A stretch of DNA of 64,000 bases, taken from Aromatoleum diolicum. GTDB taxonomy: Bacteria; Pseudomonadota; Gammaproteobacteria; Burkholderiales; Rhodocyclaceae. The position numbers and the translations under genes were made by a program. This document shows, in pieces, positions 38,538 to 48,718 of this stretch (position 1 is its first letter; each line of letters opens with the position of its first letter). The notes beneath the pieces are model-generated. The model was not told the origin of the DNA and did no database searches. It worked only from the letters and a program-made list of their open reading frames with translations. The stretch covers positions 38,991 through 102,990 of the forward strand of contig NZ_WTVQ01000018.1 of the NCBI RefSeq assembly GCF_012910955.1. The letters run 5' to 3'.

Positions 38538-40643
38538 TTACCATTTTGCCTCGACGCCGGCGATGACCGTACGCGGCAGTCCCGGCGAGTAGGCCGGCGT
38601 ACGACCCGTCGACAACTGCGCACTTTCGGCGTACCGCCGGTCCGTTAGGTTATGGATGCTGCCGAACAGTGACAGACTTCGAGTCAGCGCGAGATCGCCT
38701 CTGAAATTGAACAGACTGTGTCCGCCATATTTTTCCGTATTTTCGTCGTCGAGCCAGTAGGAACCGATCCGGATCCATTCGATTTGCGCGCGCGCACTAC
38801 TCGTCGGAGTCCAAGTCAGGCGTGTATTCGACATGACACGCGGCGCACTTTGCTGCTCGTTGCCGCCGAAGTCGCCCTGCGAAGTCACCCAGTCGACATA
38901 CTCGTGCCTGGCATAGGAAAACGCGACATCGAGACGCAGCCCATCCCGGATTGGCGCTCCCAGCCCCAGTTCGATGCCACGATGACGAGTCTTGCCGGCG
39001 TTGGTCGTGATCGTCTGGGTCGTGACCGGATCACGCTGGCTGACAATGTCGTCGCGCTTGGTCAATTCGTATGCGACAAGATCATACGAGACACCCGCAA
39101 GGACACCGCGCAGGCCCAGTTCATACTGATCGGCCTTGATCGCCTCCAGTTCCAGCGCCGACTGCGCGAGCGCACGCGCGGACGCCAGGCTGCCGGCACG
39201 CGATGGTCGGAAGATCTGCGATTCCGACGGTGCACGGAAACCCTGATTGTACGACGCAAACACGTGGGTGTCCTTGCCGAGGGCGTAGGTCGCACCGATC
39301 TTCGGTGTCGCGCGGTGATAGCTCACACTGGTGTCCGCCGCCTGGCCATAGAAGCTGTTGCCGACCTGAACCGCACCGGGGGCGAATCGATTGCTGAACT
39401 CGTAGCGCATGTCATCGTAGCGCAGGCCCGCGGTAAGGCGCAGCCTGTCGGTCGGCGAGATTTCGCCGTGGATGTAAGGCGAAATGCCGCGATATTCGAC
39501 CTCGTAGTCGTAGATGCGCGGACCCACCGTGTAGGCGATGAACTCCTGGCTCGCGCCGGTGCCGCGTGTCGTCGGGTTGATGCGATTTTCGCGTCGTCCG
39601 CCCGGGCTCATATCGACGTCGATACCGGCGATCAGGCGCGCGCGCATCGGCGCAAAGTCCTGGCGCCACTTTGCCATCAAACCGTAAGACCGGTTTTCCG
39701 TCTCGGCAATGCTCGGGTCGAAGCGCAGCGCGAAGCTCGCCAGAAGATCCATGCTGTTGTCCCGGACATACGGGGTGATCGACAGCAAGGCGTTCTCCGT
39801 TTCATGCTCGTAGCTCGTCGACAGGCGCAATGCACTGACCTTGCGGAAGGCAATCGGCAGATAATTTCTGGTCGGATCGTGCCTGTAGTCGTCACGCACG
39901 AGAGGCGAATTCGCACCGGTATCCTGGTCGATCTGCGAGAAGCCAAGCACCGTCTTCAGCGAAGTGCTGTCGCCAATGAAGTGGTCCCAGCGCAGGGTGG
40001 CGCTCTTGCGGTCGTACCCCGTGTCGTCACGCCAGCCATCGGTCGCGCTGAAATTCAGATCGGCGCGCCAGCCGCCGTTTTCGTAGCCGTCACCGCCCGA
40101 CACGAGCGCGCGTCGCCAGCCGTGCTCACCAATTTCGACGGAGCCGATCGCTTCCGCCTTCCGCGGCGGCGTGCGCGTCAACACATTGACCACTCCGCCG
40201 ATCGCGTCCGAGCCATAGAGCGCCGACGACGGACCGCGATTGACCTCAATGCCGCCCGCTTGCGGAATGTTGATCTCGTAAAGCCCGTTGTGATTGAAGA
40301 AACCGGTCGATCGCGACGGAATGCCATCTTCGAGAAACAGGTAGACCGGGCTGGTCGTAAACGGCTGGCGAATCGCGGTCGTGTGCCCCTCGCCATTCGT
40401 CACTGCGACTGCGGCACCCGGAATCTGGCTCATGACTTCGGCCGGGTGCGAAGGTTTGTCGGCCGCTATGTCCGCTCCCTTCACCACTCCGACTGAGGCA
40501 GGCGTTTCGACCAGCCGCGCCTGCTCGCGCGTCGCGGTAACGGTTACCTGATCGAGGATCGTATCCGCATCGGCGGCGAAGCTGCATGATGTCGCCCATA
40601 CGCATGAAAGGGCCGCAAGGGCCCGAATCTTGTCAGCGCCCAT
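38538..40643 (-). CDS. TonB-dependent outer membrane receptor (probable metal or copper uptake)
   Basis: 701 residues. A signal peptide is followed by a TonB-box-like stretch (DQVTVTATR) and a plug domain with VETPASVGV, INIPQAGGIEVNRGPSSALYG and GSDAIGGVVNVLTR. The 22-strand barrel ends in the typical TonB C-terminal block LPRTVIAGVEAKW. The start at 40643 follows GGAGG six bases upstream. It overlaps the PCu(A)C gene by 11 bases. The ligand is unknown; the operon suggests copper or a copper-loaded compound. Confidence 0.88.
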   Translation of the reverse strand: MGADKIRALAALSCVWATSCSFAADADTILDQVTVTATREQARLVETPASVGVVKGADIAADKPSHPAEVMSQIPGAAVAVTNGEGHTTAIRQPFTTSPVYLFLEDGIPSRSTGFFNHNGLYEINIPQAGGIEVNRGPSSALYGSDAIGGVVNVLTRTPPRKAEAIGSVEIGEHGWRRALVSGGDGYENGGWRADLNFSATDGWRDDTGYDRKSATLRWDHFIGDSTSLKTVLGFSQIDQDTGANSPLVRDDYRHDPTRNYLPIAFRKVSALRLSTSYEHETENALLSITPYVRDNSMDLLASFALRFDPSIAETENRSYGLMAKWRQDFAPMRARLIAGIDVDMSPGGRRENRINPTTRGTGASQEFIAYTVGPRIYDYEVEYRGISPYIHGEISPTDRLRLTAGLRYDDMRYEFSNRFAPGAVQVGNSFYGQAADTSVSYHRATPKIGATYALGKDTHVFASYNQGFRAPSESQIFRPSRAGSLASARALAQSALELEAIKADQYELGLRGVLAGVSYDLVAYELTKRDDIVSQRDPVTTQTITTNAGKTRHRGIELGLGAPIRDGLRLDVAFSYARHEYVDWVTSQGDFGGNEQQSAPRVMSNTRLTWTPTSSARAQIEWIRIGSYWLDDENTEKYGGHSLFNFRGDLALTRSLSLFGSIHNLTDRRYAESAQLSTGRTPAYSPGLPRTVIAGVEAKW

Positions 40644-41088
40644 GATTGCCTCCGCTCGTGGAATGCAGCGGCCGAACCGGTGCCGCAAGCTCAAGCGTTT
40701 CGCGCTTGCCGTCGCTGCCTTCGACCACCAGTGAAATTGGCACGTCATCACCCGGACTCAGGGGCCGCTTCAGCTCGAGGAGCATTACGTGATGGCCGCC
40801 GGGCTTCAACTCGACGGGTTTTCCGGCGGGCAACTCGACTGCCGCAACGGGGCGCATCTTCATCACGTCGTTTTCCAGCACCATCTCGTGGATCTCGACT
40901 TTGCCGGCGACCGGGGACTTCGCCGAGACAAGGCGCGCATCCTGCGGCGCGGTGATACGCATGAAGGCGCCGGTCGCCTTTTGCTGGGCGACGGTCGCCC
41001 GCACCCATGGCTCTTCGATCTTCACCTCGGCAAGCGCCGGAATGGACACTGCAAACGACAGCAGCACTGCCGCAAGGATTTTTTTCAT
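40633..41088 (-). CDS. Periplasmic copper chaperone PCu(A)C
   Basis: 151 residues with a signal peptide (MKKILAAVLLSFAVSIPALA). The copper site pattern H-x-M...M...H-x-M is present: HEMVLENDVMKMRPV and GGHHVMLLEL, as in PCu(A)C proteins that deliver Cu(I) to the CuA site of cytochrome oxidase or store copper. WVRATVAQQKATGAFMRI precedes it. GGAG lies eight bases before the ATG. It is co-transcribed with the TonB receptor, which it overlaps by 11 bases. Confidence 0.93.
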   Translation of the reverse strand: MKKILAAVLLSFAVSIPALAEVKIEEPWVRATVAQQKATGAFMRITAPQDARLVSAKSPVAGKVEIHEMVLENDVMKMRPVAAVELPAGKPVELKPGGHHVMLLELKRPLSPGDDVPISLVVEGSDGKRETLELAAPVRPLHSTSGGNHGR

Positions 41089-41250
41089 GCTTTCTGCTCC
41101 ATCAAGTCTGTGAAGGCAGGTCGAGGTCGGACATCGGCCAAGCTTGCAGCGCACGAGTGGACAAAGCATCGCAAACGAGCCTTGCTCGCTGCGACCAACT
41201 GCGGCTGCAAATTTCAGAGATCCTGCGTTCGGGGGCAAACGGATCGGTAA

Positions 41251-41271
41251 ACTGCCTCCGGCGGAGGCAGT
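41251..41271. promoter_or_regulatory. Hairpin between DUF2946 and the PCu(A)C gene
   Basis: ACTGCCTCC and GGAGGCAGT form a perfect 9-base stem with a three-base loop. On the minus strand it is followed by TTTACC, a short U run. It lies in the 201-base gap between DUF2946 and the copper chaperone, so it may be a partial terminator or attenuator. Confidence 0.45.
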
Positions 41272-41289
41272 ACCGGTGTTCGGCAACGA

Positions 41290-41682
41290 TCAGGAAAGGA
41301 CGGGTGGAGCTCGGGGATGCGCCGCAGCCCAGGCGAACATCGGGCGCGGTGCGTGAAAATACAGCGAGGGAAATTCGGCGGAGCTGCTCTTCAGGACAAA
41401 GGGCATTACCCCCACGCTCGGCAGCGCGGGCACTGCGACGTGCGTCGAACAAAAGGCGCAACGTTCGGACGGGAACAGGTCGACGTCGCCCGCCTTGCCC
41501 TTCTCACCTGAACCATCTACGGCAACGAGCTTCGTTCCGGCGACGGTACACACCTCAACCCAGCCTGCGCCGTCGCCAAGTAGTGAAAGTGTATGACTCA
41601 GGGCCGGACCGATTGCAGCCAGCAGGATCGCAAACAAAGCGATCCAGGCGGTAAGGCTGCGAGTCGTGCGCCTGATTTGCAT
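41290..41682 (-). CDS. DUF2946 family protein, probable exported copper-linked protein
   Basis: 130 residues. An N-terminal hydrophobic segment (about residues 11-28) looks like a signal or anchor. A central CAFC-type pair (ERCAFCSTH) matches the DUF2946 family, which recurs near copper-uptake and PCu(A)C genes. The C-terminal part is Pro/Ala rich. Its role is unknown. It is transcribed towards PCu(A)C with a 201-base gap holding a hairpin. Confidence 0.8.
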   Translation of the reverse strand: MQIRRTTRSLTAWIALFAILLAAIGPALSHTLSLLGDGAGWVEVCTVAGTKLVAVDGSGEKGKAGDVDLFPSERCAFCSTHVAVPALPSVGVMPFVLKSSSAEFPSLYFHAPRPMFAWAAAHPRAPPVLS

Positions 41683-41766
41683 GTGGAAGCTGGGCTGCCT
41701 ACACGTAAGATGTTGGACACCGATCCTAGTGGACTAGTCTCCCGAACCCCTTGATTGCAGTCAAGC

Positions 41767-41816
41767 GGAAAAACCGGCAGCCAACCACTTTCATGTGTCA
41801 TGTGTGGCCGCCGGTT
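41767..41816 (-). terminator. Rho-independent terminator after purL
   Basis: AACCGGC-x-GCCA (41772-41783) pairs with TGGC-x-GCCGGTT (41805-41816), one mismatch, loop of about 21 bases. On the minus strand it is followed by TTTTCCGC. It begins 13 bases after the purL stop. Confidence 0.65.
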
Positions 41817-41828
41817 GCATGAGCGGTA

Positions 41829-44800
41829 TCAGCCCAGCCAGCGCCGCGCGTTGCGGAACATCCGCATCCACGGCGAATCTTCGCCCAGATTGTCGGGATA
41901 CCAGCTCATCTGCACCGTACGCGCGGTGCGTTCGGGGTGCGGCATCATGATCGTGAAGCGCCCGTCCGCCGTGGTGAGGCCGGCGAGGCCGTCCGGCGAA
42001 CCGTTGGGGTTGAACGGATAAACTACGGCCGGCGCGCCGCGATTGTCGACATAGCGCACCGCCGCGAGCGCATCCCTTCGGTCGGTGGCGTCGGCAAACA
42101 CTGCCCTGCCCTCGCCATGACTGACGACGATCGGCATACGGCTACCCGCCATGCCAGCGAACAGGATCGACGGGCTGTCCAGCACTTCGGCCATCACGAA
42201 GCGGGCTTCAAACTGCTCGCTACGGTTGCGGTGGAAGGTCGGCCAATGCTGTGCGCCGGGAATGATCGTGGCAAGGTTCGCCATCATCTGGCAGCCATTG
42301 CACACACCTAGCGCGAAGGTATCGGTTCGCGCGAAGAAGGCCTCGAAGTCCGCACGCAGCGCCGAATTGAACAGGATCGACTTGGCCCAGCCCTGCCCTG
42401 CGCCGAGCACGTCGCCGTACGAGAACCCACCGCAGGCGGCGAGACCGTGAAATTCGCTCAGCCGATGGCGTCCCGCCTGCAGATCGGACATATGCACGTC
42501 GAAGGGCGCGAAGCCGGCCCGCTCGAACGCGGCGGCCATCTCGGCCTGCGAGTTCACGCCCTGCTCGCGCAGGATCGCGATCTTCGGCCGGCTGCCGGTG
42601 GCGACCATCGGCGCGACGATGTCTTCTGCGGGGTTGAAGGTCGTGACCACGCTCAGGCCGGGATTCGACACATCGGCAAGCGCCTCGAATTCCTCGCGCG
42701 CGCAGTCCGCGTCGTCACGCAGGCGGGCGATGCGGTAGCTGGTTTCCGACCAGGTCTGCAGCAGTTCCGCACGCGATGCATTGAACACCAGCTTGGCGTT
42801 GCGCCACAGGCGGATCTCATCCTTGCGATTCGGTTCGCCGATGAAATGGTAGGCGATGCCGGCGTCGCGCAGCGGCGTGGTGATGCGTGCGCGATCCTCG
42901 CGGCGGATCTGGATCACCGCACCGAGTTCTTCCGCGAACAGACCGCCGAACAGCCGGTCGTTGAGGCGACCCTTGATCGTATCGGGCTTCTTGTCGAGAC
43001 CGTCGACGTCGTTCATGTATTCGTCGTAGCAGACGGTGTCGAGCAGCACCGACAGGCCGCACTTTGCCGCGAAAGCCATCTCGCACAGCGTCGCGAAGAG
43101 GCCGCCGTCGCTGCGGTCGTGATAGGCGAGCAGCAGACCGTCACGGCGGAACTGCTGGATCAGTCCGAAGAACGCGGCGAGTTGCGCGGCGTCGACGTCC
43201 GGCGCATGTTCGCCGACCGAACCGAACACCTGCGCCAGCGCCGAACCGCCGAGGCGGTTGCGGTCATTGCCGAGGTCGATCAGCATCAGCTCGGTGTCGA
43301 CGCCGTCGGGCAACTGCAACTGCGGCGTCAGCGTGCGGCGGATGTCGTCTACTGGCGCAAAGGCAGTGACGACGAGCGACAGCGGTGAGACGACCTGGCG
43401 ATCCTGGCCTTCTTCCTGCCAGGCGGTCTTCATCGACAGCGAATCCTTGCCGACCGGGATCGAAAGACCCGCCTGCTGGCAGAACTGCGACACCGCGGTT
43501 ACCGTGTCGAACAGTTTTGCATCTTCACCACGATGGCCCGCCGCCGCCATCCAGTTGGCCGACAACTTGACCTTGCCGAGATCGGCGATGTCGGCCGCAG
43601 CGATGTTGGTCACCGCTTCGCCAACCGCCATGCGGCCCGAGGCCGGCGCATCGAGGCACGCAATTGGGGTGCGCTCACCCATTGCGAAAGCTTCGCCCAT
43701 GTAGCCGTGGAAACTCATCGCGGTGACCGCGACATCCGCGACCGGCACCTGCCATGGCCCGACCATCTGGTCGCGCGCCGTCAGGCCGCCGACCGAACGG
43801 TCGCCGATCGTGATGAGGAAATTCTTGCTCGCGACCGTCGGCAGGCGCAGCACGCGCAGGCAGGCCTCCTTGAGGTCGATGTCGGTGACATCGAACGGCG
43901 GGACATGCACGCCACGGCGCGACACGTTGCGCGTCATTTTCGGCGGTTTGCCGAGCAGCACCTGCATTTCCATGTCGACCGGCTTGTTGCCGAAGTGACG
44001 GTCGCTGACCGTCAGATGGCCGTCGGCCGTCGCCGCGCCGAGCACCGCGAACGGGCAGCGTTCGCGTTCGCAGATCGCACGGAATTCATCGAGACTCTCC
44101 GGCGCGATCGCCAGCACGTAGCGCTCCTGCGACTCGTTGCTCCAGATCTCGCGCGGGCTCATGCCCGGCTCCTCGATATGCACTTCGCGCAGTTCGAAAT
44201 GCGCGCCCAGACTGGCGGAATCCGCCAGTTCCGGCATCGCATTCGACAGCCCACCGGCGCCGACGTCGTGGATCGCGAGGATCGGATTTTCTTCGCCGCG
44301 CTGCCAGCAGCAATCGATGACCTCCTGGCAACGACGTTCGATTTCCGGGTTGCCGCGCTGCACCGAGGCAAAATCCAGATCGGCCGTGTTCGTGCCGGTC
44401 GCCATGCTCGACGCCGCACCGCCGCCGAGGCCGATCAGCATGCCCGGACCGCCGAGCTGTATCAGCAGCGTGCCGGGTGCGAACTGCACCTTGTGCGACT
44501 GCTGCGCCTGGATGCTGCCGAGGCCACCGGCGATCATGATCGGCTTGTGGTAGCCGCGCACCTCGTTCTGGACTTCCTGCTCGAAAGTGCGGAAATAACC
44601 GGCGAGGTTCGGACGACCAAATTCATTGTTGAACGCCGCGCCGCCGATCGGGCCTTCGATCATGATGTCGAGCGCCGAAGCGATGCGGTCCGGCTTCCCG
44701 TAGGGCTTTTCCCATGGCTGTTCGAATTCCGGGATCCTGAGGTTCGACACCGAGAAACCGGTCAGACCCGCCTTCGGCTTCGAGCCGCGGCCGGTAGCAC

Positions 44801-45761
44801 CTTCATCGCGGATTTCGCCGCCAGCACCGGTTGCCGCACCCGGAAAGGGCGAGATCGCGGTCGGGTGATTGTGGGTCTCGACCTTCGCGAGGATATGGGT
44901 TTCCTCCGCACGGAATCGCCACTGGCCATCGGGGTCGGCGTAGAAGCGATCGACGGTCGCGCCCTCGATCACCGAGGCGTTGTCGGAATACGCCACCACC
45001 GTGCCTTCGGGATGCGCCTTGTGCGTTTCGCGAATCATCCCGAACAGCGTTTTGTCCATCGCCCGGGCGTCGATGACCCAGTCCGCGTTGAAAATCTTGT
45101 GGCGGCAATGTTCGGAGTTCGCCTGCGCGAACATCATGAGCTCGACATCCGTCGGATTGCGCGCGATACGCGTGAAGTTGTCGACGAGATAGTCGATCTC
45201 GTCGTCCGAAAGCGCCAGCCCCAGCTCCGCATTCGCCGCCACCAGTGCATCACGCCCGCCGGAGATCACATCGACGCTGGTAAGCGGCTTCGGCTCGTAG
45301 TGATGGAACAGCGCTTCAGCAGCATCGACGGTCGGCAGCACCGACTCCGTCATGCGGTCGTGCAGCAGCGGCAGCACCGCGGCGAAGTGACGCTCGTCGA
45401 AACCGCCGCGCACCTCAAGCGAATAGACGATCCCGCGCTCGATGCGCAACACCTTGTCGAAGCCGCACTGACGCGCGATGTCGCTCGCCTTGGATGCCCA
45501 CGGCGAGATCGTCCCGAGGCGCGGAACAACCACCAGCAGCGTACCGGCCGGCGCATGTGGCGTCGCCGGGACCGCGCCGAGCAGATCAACCAGCCGCTCC
45601 AGCTCTTCGCTGGCGAGCGGTGCGGCGAGCTCGATGAAATACCAGTGCTCGGCTGCAAGGCCCTTGAGCTTGGGAAGCGCATCGGCAACGGAACGCGAGA
45701 GTCGCTCCAGGCGGGAGGAAGAAAGCGCTACAGCGCCGCGCAGCTTGAGAATTTCGGCCAT
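41829..45761 (-). CDS. purL: Phosphoribosylformylglycinamidine synthase (large, fused type)
   Basis: 1310 residues, the one-chain form of proteobacteria that fuses the N-terminal PurS-like region, synthetase core and C-terminal glutamine amidotransferase. The core carries [19 protein letters not shown] and [16 protein letters not shown]. The amidotransferase domain has the nucleophile Cys in GVCNGCQMM and His/Glu in MPHPERTAR. It makes formylglycinamidine ribonucleotide in purine synthesis. A Rho-independent terminator follows. Confidence 0.98.
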   Translation of the reverse strand: MAEILKLRGAVALSSSRLERLSRSVADALPKLKGLAAEHWYFIELAAPLASEELERLVDLLGAVPATPHAPAGTLLVVVPRLGTISPWASKASDIARQCGFDKVLRIERGIVYSLEVRGGFDERHFAAVLPLLHDRMTESVLPTVDAAEALFHHYEPKPLTSVDVISGGRDALVAANAELGLALSDDEIDYLVDNFTRIARNPTDVELMMFAQANSEHCRHKIFNADWVIDARAMDKTLFGMIRETHKAHPEGTVVAYSDNASVIEGATVDRFYADPDGQWRFRAEETHILAKVETHNHPTAISPFPGAATGAGGEIRDEGATGRGSKPKAGLTGFSVSNLRIPEFEQPWEKPYGKPDRIASALDIMIEGPIGGAAFNNEFGRPNLAGYFRTFEQEVQNEVRGYHKPIMIAGGLGSIQAQQSHKVQFAPGTLLIQLGGPGMLIGLGGGAASSMATGTNTADLDFASVQRGNPEIERRCQEVIDCCWQRGEENPILAIHDVGAGGLSNAMPELADSASLGAHFELREVHIEEPGMSPREIWSNESQERYVLAIAPESLDEFRAICERERCPFAVLGAATADGHLTVSDRHFGNKPVDMEMQVLLGKPPKMTRNVSRRGVHVPPFDVTDIDLKEACLRVLRLPTVASKNFLITIGDRSVGGLTARDQMVGPWQVPVADVAVTAMSFHGYMGEAFAMGERTPIACLDAPASGRMAVGEAVTNIAAADIADLGKVKLSANWMAAAGHRGEDAKLFDTVTAVSQFCQQAGLSIPVGKDSLSMKTAWQEEGQDRQVVSPLSLVVTAFAPVDDIRRTLTPQLQLPDGVDTELMLIDLGNDRNRLGGSALAQVFGSVGEHAPDVDAAQLAAFFGLIQQFRRDGLLLAYHDRSDGGLFATLCEMAFAAKCGLSVLLDTVCYDEYMNDVDGLDKKPDTIKGRLNDRLFGGLFAEELGAVIQIRREDRARITTPLRDAGIAYHFIGEPNRKDEIRLWRNAKLVFNASRAELLQTWSETSYRIARLRDDADCAREEFEALADVSNPGLSVVTTFNPAEDIVAPMVATGSRPKIAILREQGVNSQAEMAAAFERAGFAPFDVHMSDLQAGRHRLSEFHGLAACGGFSYGDVLGAGQGWAKSILFNSALRADFEAFFARTDTFALGVCNGCQMMANLATIIPGAQHWPTFHRNRSEQFEARFVMAEVLDSPSILFAGMAGSRMPIVVSHGEGRAVFADATDRRDALAAVRYVDNRGAPAVVYPFNPNGSPDGLAGLTTADGRFTIMMPHPERTARTVQMSWYPDNLGEDSPWMRMFRNARRWLG

Positions 45762-45945
45762 TTGAGTCGGAGCGAAGGGTAAAGTAGGACGCGAACGGGG
45801 TTCGACGATCGGAAGCGCGAAATTATACCCGACGACCGGGCTTCATCCCGTCCGCCATGTTGCGCCCCAGTCGTTCCGCGCCCCAACGCTCCGCCCGAGA
45901 CCGGGGCGATCGGTTAGAATTGCGCCCTTTGTCCGGCGCAGCCTG

Positions 45946-46746
45946 ATGACCTCCGAAACACCGTCTTCCCTCCCCGGCAATGAAAGCACGTACTGGATCG
46001 TGGCGCCCGCCGGGATTCTCGCTTTGCTTGCGCTGGCGACGCTGGCAAGCGGACGCAACACGGAGTGGTTCGTCGAGTGGAACAGCATCGCCACTGCGGT
46101 GCCAGCGTTTCTGTGGGCCGGCGTGACCAACATCGGTTCGACCTCGGGAGCCTTTGCGCTGCTCGCCGGCTGGCTGGCATGGCGCCCGCGCTGGATTGCG
46201 GCCGCGGTATTGGCGGTCCCGGCGGGGGCGGCGTACACGCACGGACTCAAGGAATTTTTCGCCGAACCCCGCCCGGCTGCGGTGCTGCCACCCGAACAGA
46301 TCCAAATCATCGGAGAAGCGCTGCGCACGGGCTCCTTTCCTTCCGGTCACTCTACAACGGCCTTCGGGTTCGCTGCCGTGGTCGCCCTGTGCAGCCTGAT
46401 GACCGGCACCCGCCGAATTGCCTTGCTCGCGCTAACAGTGGCCGCTCTGGTGGCTTTCTCGCGCGTCGCGGTTGGCGCCCACTGGCCGCTGGACATTTTT
46501 GCCGGTGGCGCCGGCGGCTGGCTATGCGGCGCCATCGGCGTGTGGTGGTCGGCACGCTGGCGGTTCTGGACCACACCAGGCGGTGTTCGAGTACTCGCAA
46601 TCCTGATGGCTGCCCTGTCCATATCGCTGATCTTCGAGGAACTGGGCTACCCGCAAGGCGTCTGGACACAGTACGTCCTTGCAGCGTGGGGCCTGGCCGG
46701 CGCCTTCATTGCGCTGAAGACCGGCGGCCGCAGGAGTGTGAATTGA
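45946..46746 (+). CDS. PAP2-family phosphatase, inner membrane
   Basis: 266 residues with about six helices. All three PAP2 motifs are visible: KEFFAEPRP (K-x6-R-P), PSGHST and SRVAVGAHWPLD (S-R-x5-H-x3-D). These enzymes dephosphorylate lipid phosphates such as undecaprenyl pyrophosphate. It heads a cassette with an LPG-synthase-type protein (four-base overlap) and two glycosyltransferases. A TAGAAT box at 45915-45920, 25 bases before the ATG, may be a -10 element. Confidence 0.92.
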   Translation: MTSETPSSLPGNESTYWIVAPAGILALLALATLASGRNTEWFVEWNSIATAVPAFLWAGVTNIGSTSGAFALLAGWLAWRPRWIAAAVLAVPAGAAYTHGLKEFFAEPRPAAVLPPEQIQIIGEALRTGSFPSGHSTTAFGFAAVVALCSLMTGTRRIALLALTVAALVAFSRVAVGAHWPLDIFAGGAGGWLCGAIGVWWSARWRFWTTPGGVRVLAILMAALSISLIFEELGYPQGVWTQYVLAAWGLAGAFIALKTGGRRSVN

Positions 46747-47666
46747 AGCGGGTGCTGGCCTTACTGGCGAGTTTTGCCCTGCTTGCCTGGCTGGCGAGCG
46801 ACGCGCGTTGGCGCGAACTGGGAGCTGCCTTTGCCCGCCTGACCGTCCCAGTTCTCATCGTTGGCGTCGCGGGCCTCTTCATCAGCTACGTGCTGCGTGC
46901 GGCACGCGTCCATGACGAATTTCGCGGCGACGCGGGCAACCGTTTTCGCGTGTGCCTGCGCATCGTTCTGATCCACAACGCGATGGTCAATGTCGTCCCG
47001 TTCCGCGGCGGCGAAGCTGCCTTTCCGTTACTGCTGCGACAGTCCTTCGGCACGCCGCTCGGACGCGCGCTTGCATCCTTGTTCTGGTTCCGACTGCAGG
47101 ATGCGCTGGTGGTCGCGGTGCTCGCAGTGATCATCTGGCCCGGTCTATCGCTCGCGCTACGCTGCGCCGCGGTCGCAGTATTGATCGCGTTTGCGTGGTA
47201 TCTGCCGCGATGGGCTCGCACGCCGCACGACTGGGCTGAAGGCCGGGCCATGGCGACCAAATTCGCCAAGCTGCGCGATGCATTTGCGGAGTCGACGCGC
47301 CATGCCCGCTTCGGCTGGATGTGGACGATCGCCAACTGGTCAGTCAAACTCGCAACCCAGGCATGGCTATTTGCCGCCTTGCTGCCCGCCCGACCGGCCG
47401 TAGGCGCCGCCGGCGCGCTGGGTGCGGAACTCGCGGCAATCCTGCCTGTCCAGGGTGTCGCCGGCTTCGGCACCTACGAGGCGGGTGCCGCGGCGGCGCT
47501 CCTGCCGCATGGAATTTCATTCGAGAGCGGCCTGCAAGCCGCTCTCGCGCTTCATCTTTTTGTGATTGCGTGCGCGGTCGGCGCCGGAGGCCTGGCGTGG
47601 CTGCTTCCTGCCCGCGCGGCAGACACCGCGCCCCCCGATCGCCCGCCCGTTTCCGGAAAATATTGA
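46743..47666 (+). CDS. LPG-synthase-TM (UPF0104) family membrane protein
   Basis: 307 residues with about eight membrane helices and the family features: NAMVNVVPFRGGEAAFPLLLR in the first half and AELAAILPVQGVAGFGTYEAG in the second. These are flippase-like membrane proteins related to the membrane domain of MprF. The start is TTG at 46743, overlapping the PAP2 stop, with AGGAG six bases ahead (46732-46736). A GTG at 46751 is out of frame. The role in this cassette is unknown. Confidence 0.85.
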   Translation: MKRVLALLASFALLAWLASDARWRELGAAFARLTVPVLIVGVAGLFISYVLRAARVHDEFRGDAGNRFRVCLRIVLIHNAMVNVVPFRGGEAAFPLLLRQSFGTPLGRALASLFWFRLQDALVVAVLAVIIWPGLSLALRCAAVAVLIAFAWYLPRWARTPHDWAEGRAMATKFAKLRDAFAESTRHARFGWMWTIANWSVKLATQAWLFAALLPARPAVGAAGALGAELAAILPVQGVAGFGTYEAGAAAALLPHGISFESGLQAALALHLFVIACAVGAGGLAWLLPARAADTAPPDRPPVSGKY

Positions 47667-47671
47667 TCCGC

Positions 47672-48718
47672 ATGAACAAATCTCCCCTGCCGCCGGCCGA
47701 ACCGCAGATTCCCGCGGAAATGCCCGAACACACTTTGTCGGTCGTCGTACCAATGTACAACGAAGCGGACAACGTCGAACCGCTCCTCCAACGCATCCAC
47801 CTCGCACTCGGCCCCTACGAGTGGCCGTGGGAAGTCGTGCTCGTTGACGACGGCAGTTCGGACGCGACACCGGCGGAACTCGTTCGCTGCGCAAAACAGT
47901 TCGGGCCGCACGTGCGGATCGTCGAACTCATGCGTAATTTCAAGCAGACAGCCGCCATGCAGGCGGGACTGGATGCCGCGCGCGGCAGTGTCATCGTGAC
48001 CATGGACGGCGACTTGCAGAACGACCCGATCGACATCCCGCGGATGGTCAATCGCCTGCTCAAGGAAGACCTCGACCTCGTCGCCGGCTGGCGCAAGGAC
48101 CGTCAGGACGGCTTGCTGCTGCGCAAGATTCCCTCACGCATCGCCAACCGCCTGATCGCGCGCATGACGGGCGTGCATCTGAAGGACTACGGCTGCAGCC
48201 TCAAAGTGTTCCGCGCCAGCGCGATCAAGAGCGTGCGGCTTTACGGCGAAATGCACCGCTTCATCCCCGCGTGGCTGGCAACGGTGACTACGCCGCGGCG
48301 TATCGCGCAGGAGGTCGTCACCCATCACGCACGGGTATTCGGCCAGTCGAAATACGGTATTTCGCGCACCTTCCGTGTGGTGCTGGACCTGGTGTTCGTG
48401 TATTTCTTCATGCGCTATCGCACTCGCCCCGGCCATTTCTTCGGTGGCATCGGCATCGCGCTCGGTACCGTTGGCAGCCTGATTCTCGCCTACCTGCTCG
48501 CAGTGAAACTCGTGCTCGGCGAAGACATCGGCACCCGTCCGATGCTTTTCGGCGGCTTCTTCCTCGTCATCGCCGGTGTACAGATGGTCACGTCGGGCGT
48601 GCTGGCCGAACTGCTCACACGCATCTATTACGAATCCGGCTCGTCGCGCGCCTATCTGGCACGGCCCGCATTGGCGCTTGACGACACGGCCGGCTGGCAC
48701 CGGAACGACAGTCGATGA
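47672..48718 (+). CDS. Glycosyltransferase family 2, polyprenyl-phosphate type (ArnC/GtrB/DPM1-like)
   Basis: 348 residues. The GT2 fold begins SVVVPMYNEADNVEPLL, with metal-site TMDGDLQNDP (D-x-D) and LKDYGCSLKVFR near the acceptor. Two C-terminal membrane helices (about residues 245-330) follow, the layout of ArnC and DPM1-like enzymes that load a sugar onto undecaprenyl phosphate. The following ArnT-like gene overlaps by four bases. The sugar is unknown. Confidence 0.93.
   Translation: MNKSPLPPAEPQIPAEMPEHTLSVVVPMYNEADNVEPLLQRIHLALGPYEWPWEVVLVDDGSSDATPAELVRCAKQFGPHVRIVELMRNFKQTAAMQAGLDAARGSVIVTMDGDLQNDPIDIPRMVNRLLKEDLDLVAGWRKDRQDGLLLRKIPSRIANRLIARMTGVHLKDYGCSLKVFRASAIKSVRLYGEMHRFIPAWLATVTTPRRIAQEVVTHHARVFGQSKYGISRTFRVVLDLVFVYFFMRYRTRPGHFFGGIGIALGTVGSLILAYLLAVKLVLGEDIGTRPMLFGGFFLVIAGVQMVTSGVLAELLTRIYYESGSSRAYLARPALALDDTAGWHRNDSR

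Noticed and set aside
35048..40496. Long open frames opposite ETF-QO (minus) and the TonB receptor (plus)
   Set aside because: Shadows of the real genes; no recognisable domain and no ribosome-binding site.
43533..45782. A 749-codon plus-strand open frame
   Set aside because: Antisense to purL, with the same Arg/Asp/His-rich composition as other GC shadows. PurL is unambiguous on the minus strand.
45915..45920. TAGAAT boxes at 16752 and 45915 as firm promoters
   Set aside because: Both sit at plausible distances, but neither has a convincing -35 hexamer at 16-18 bases. They are mentioned only as possible -10 elements.
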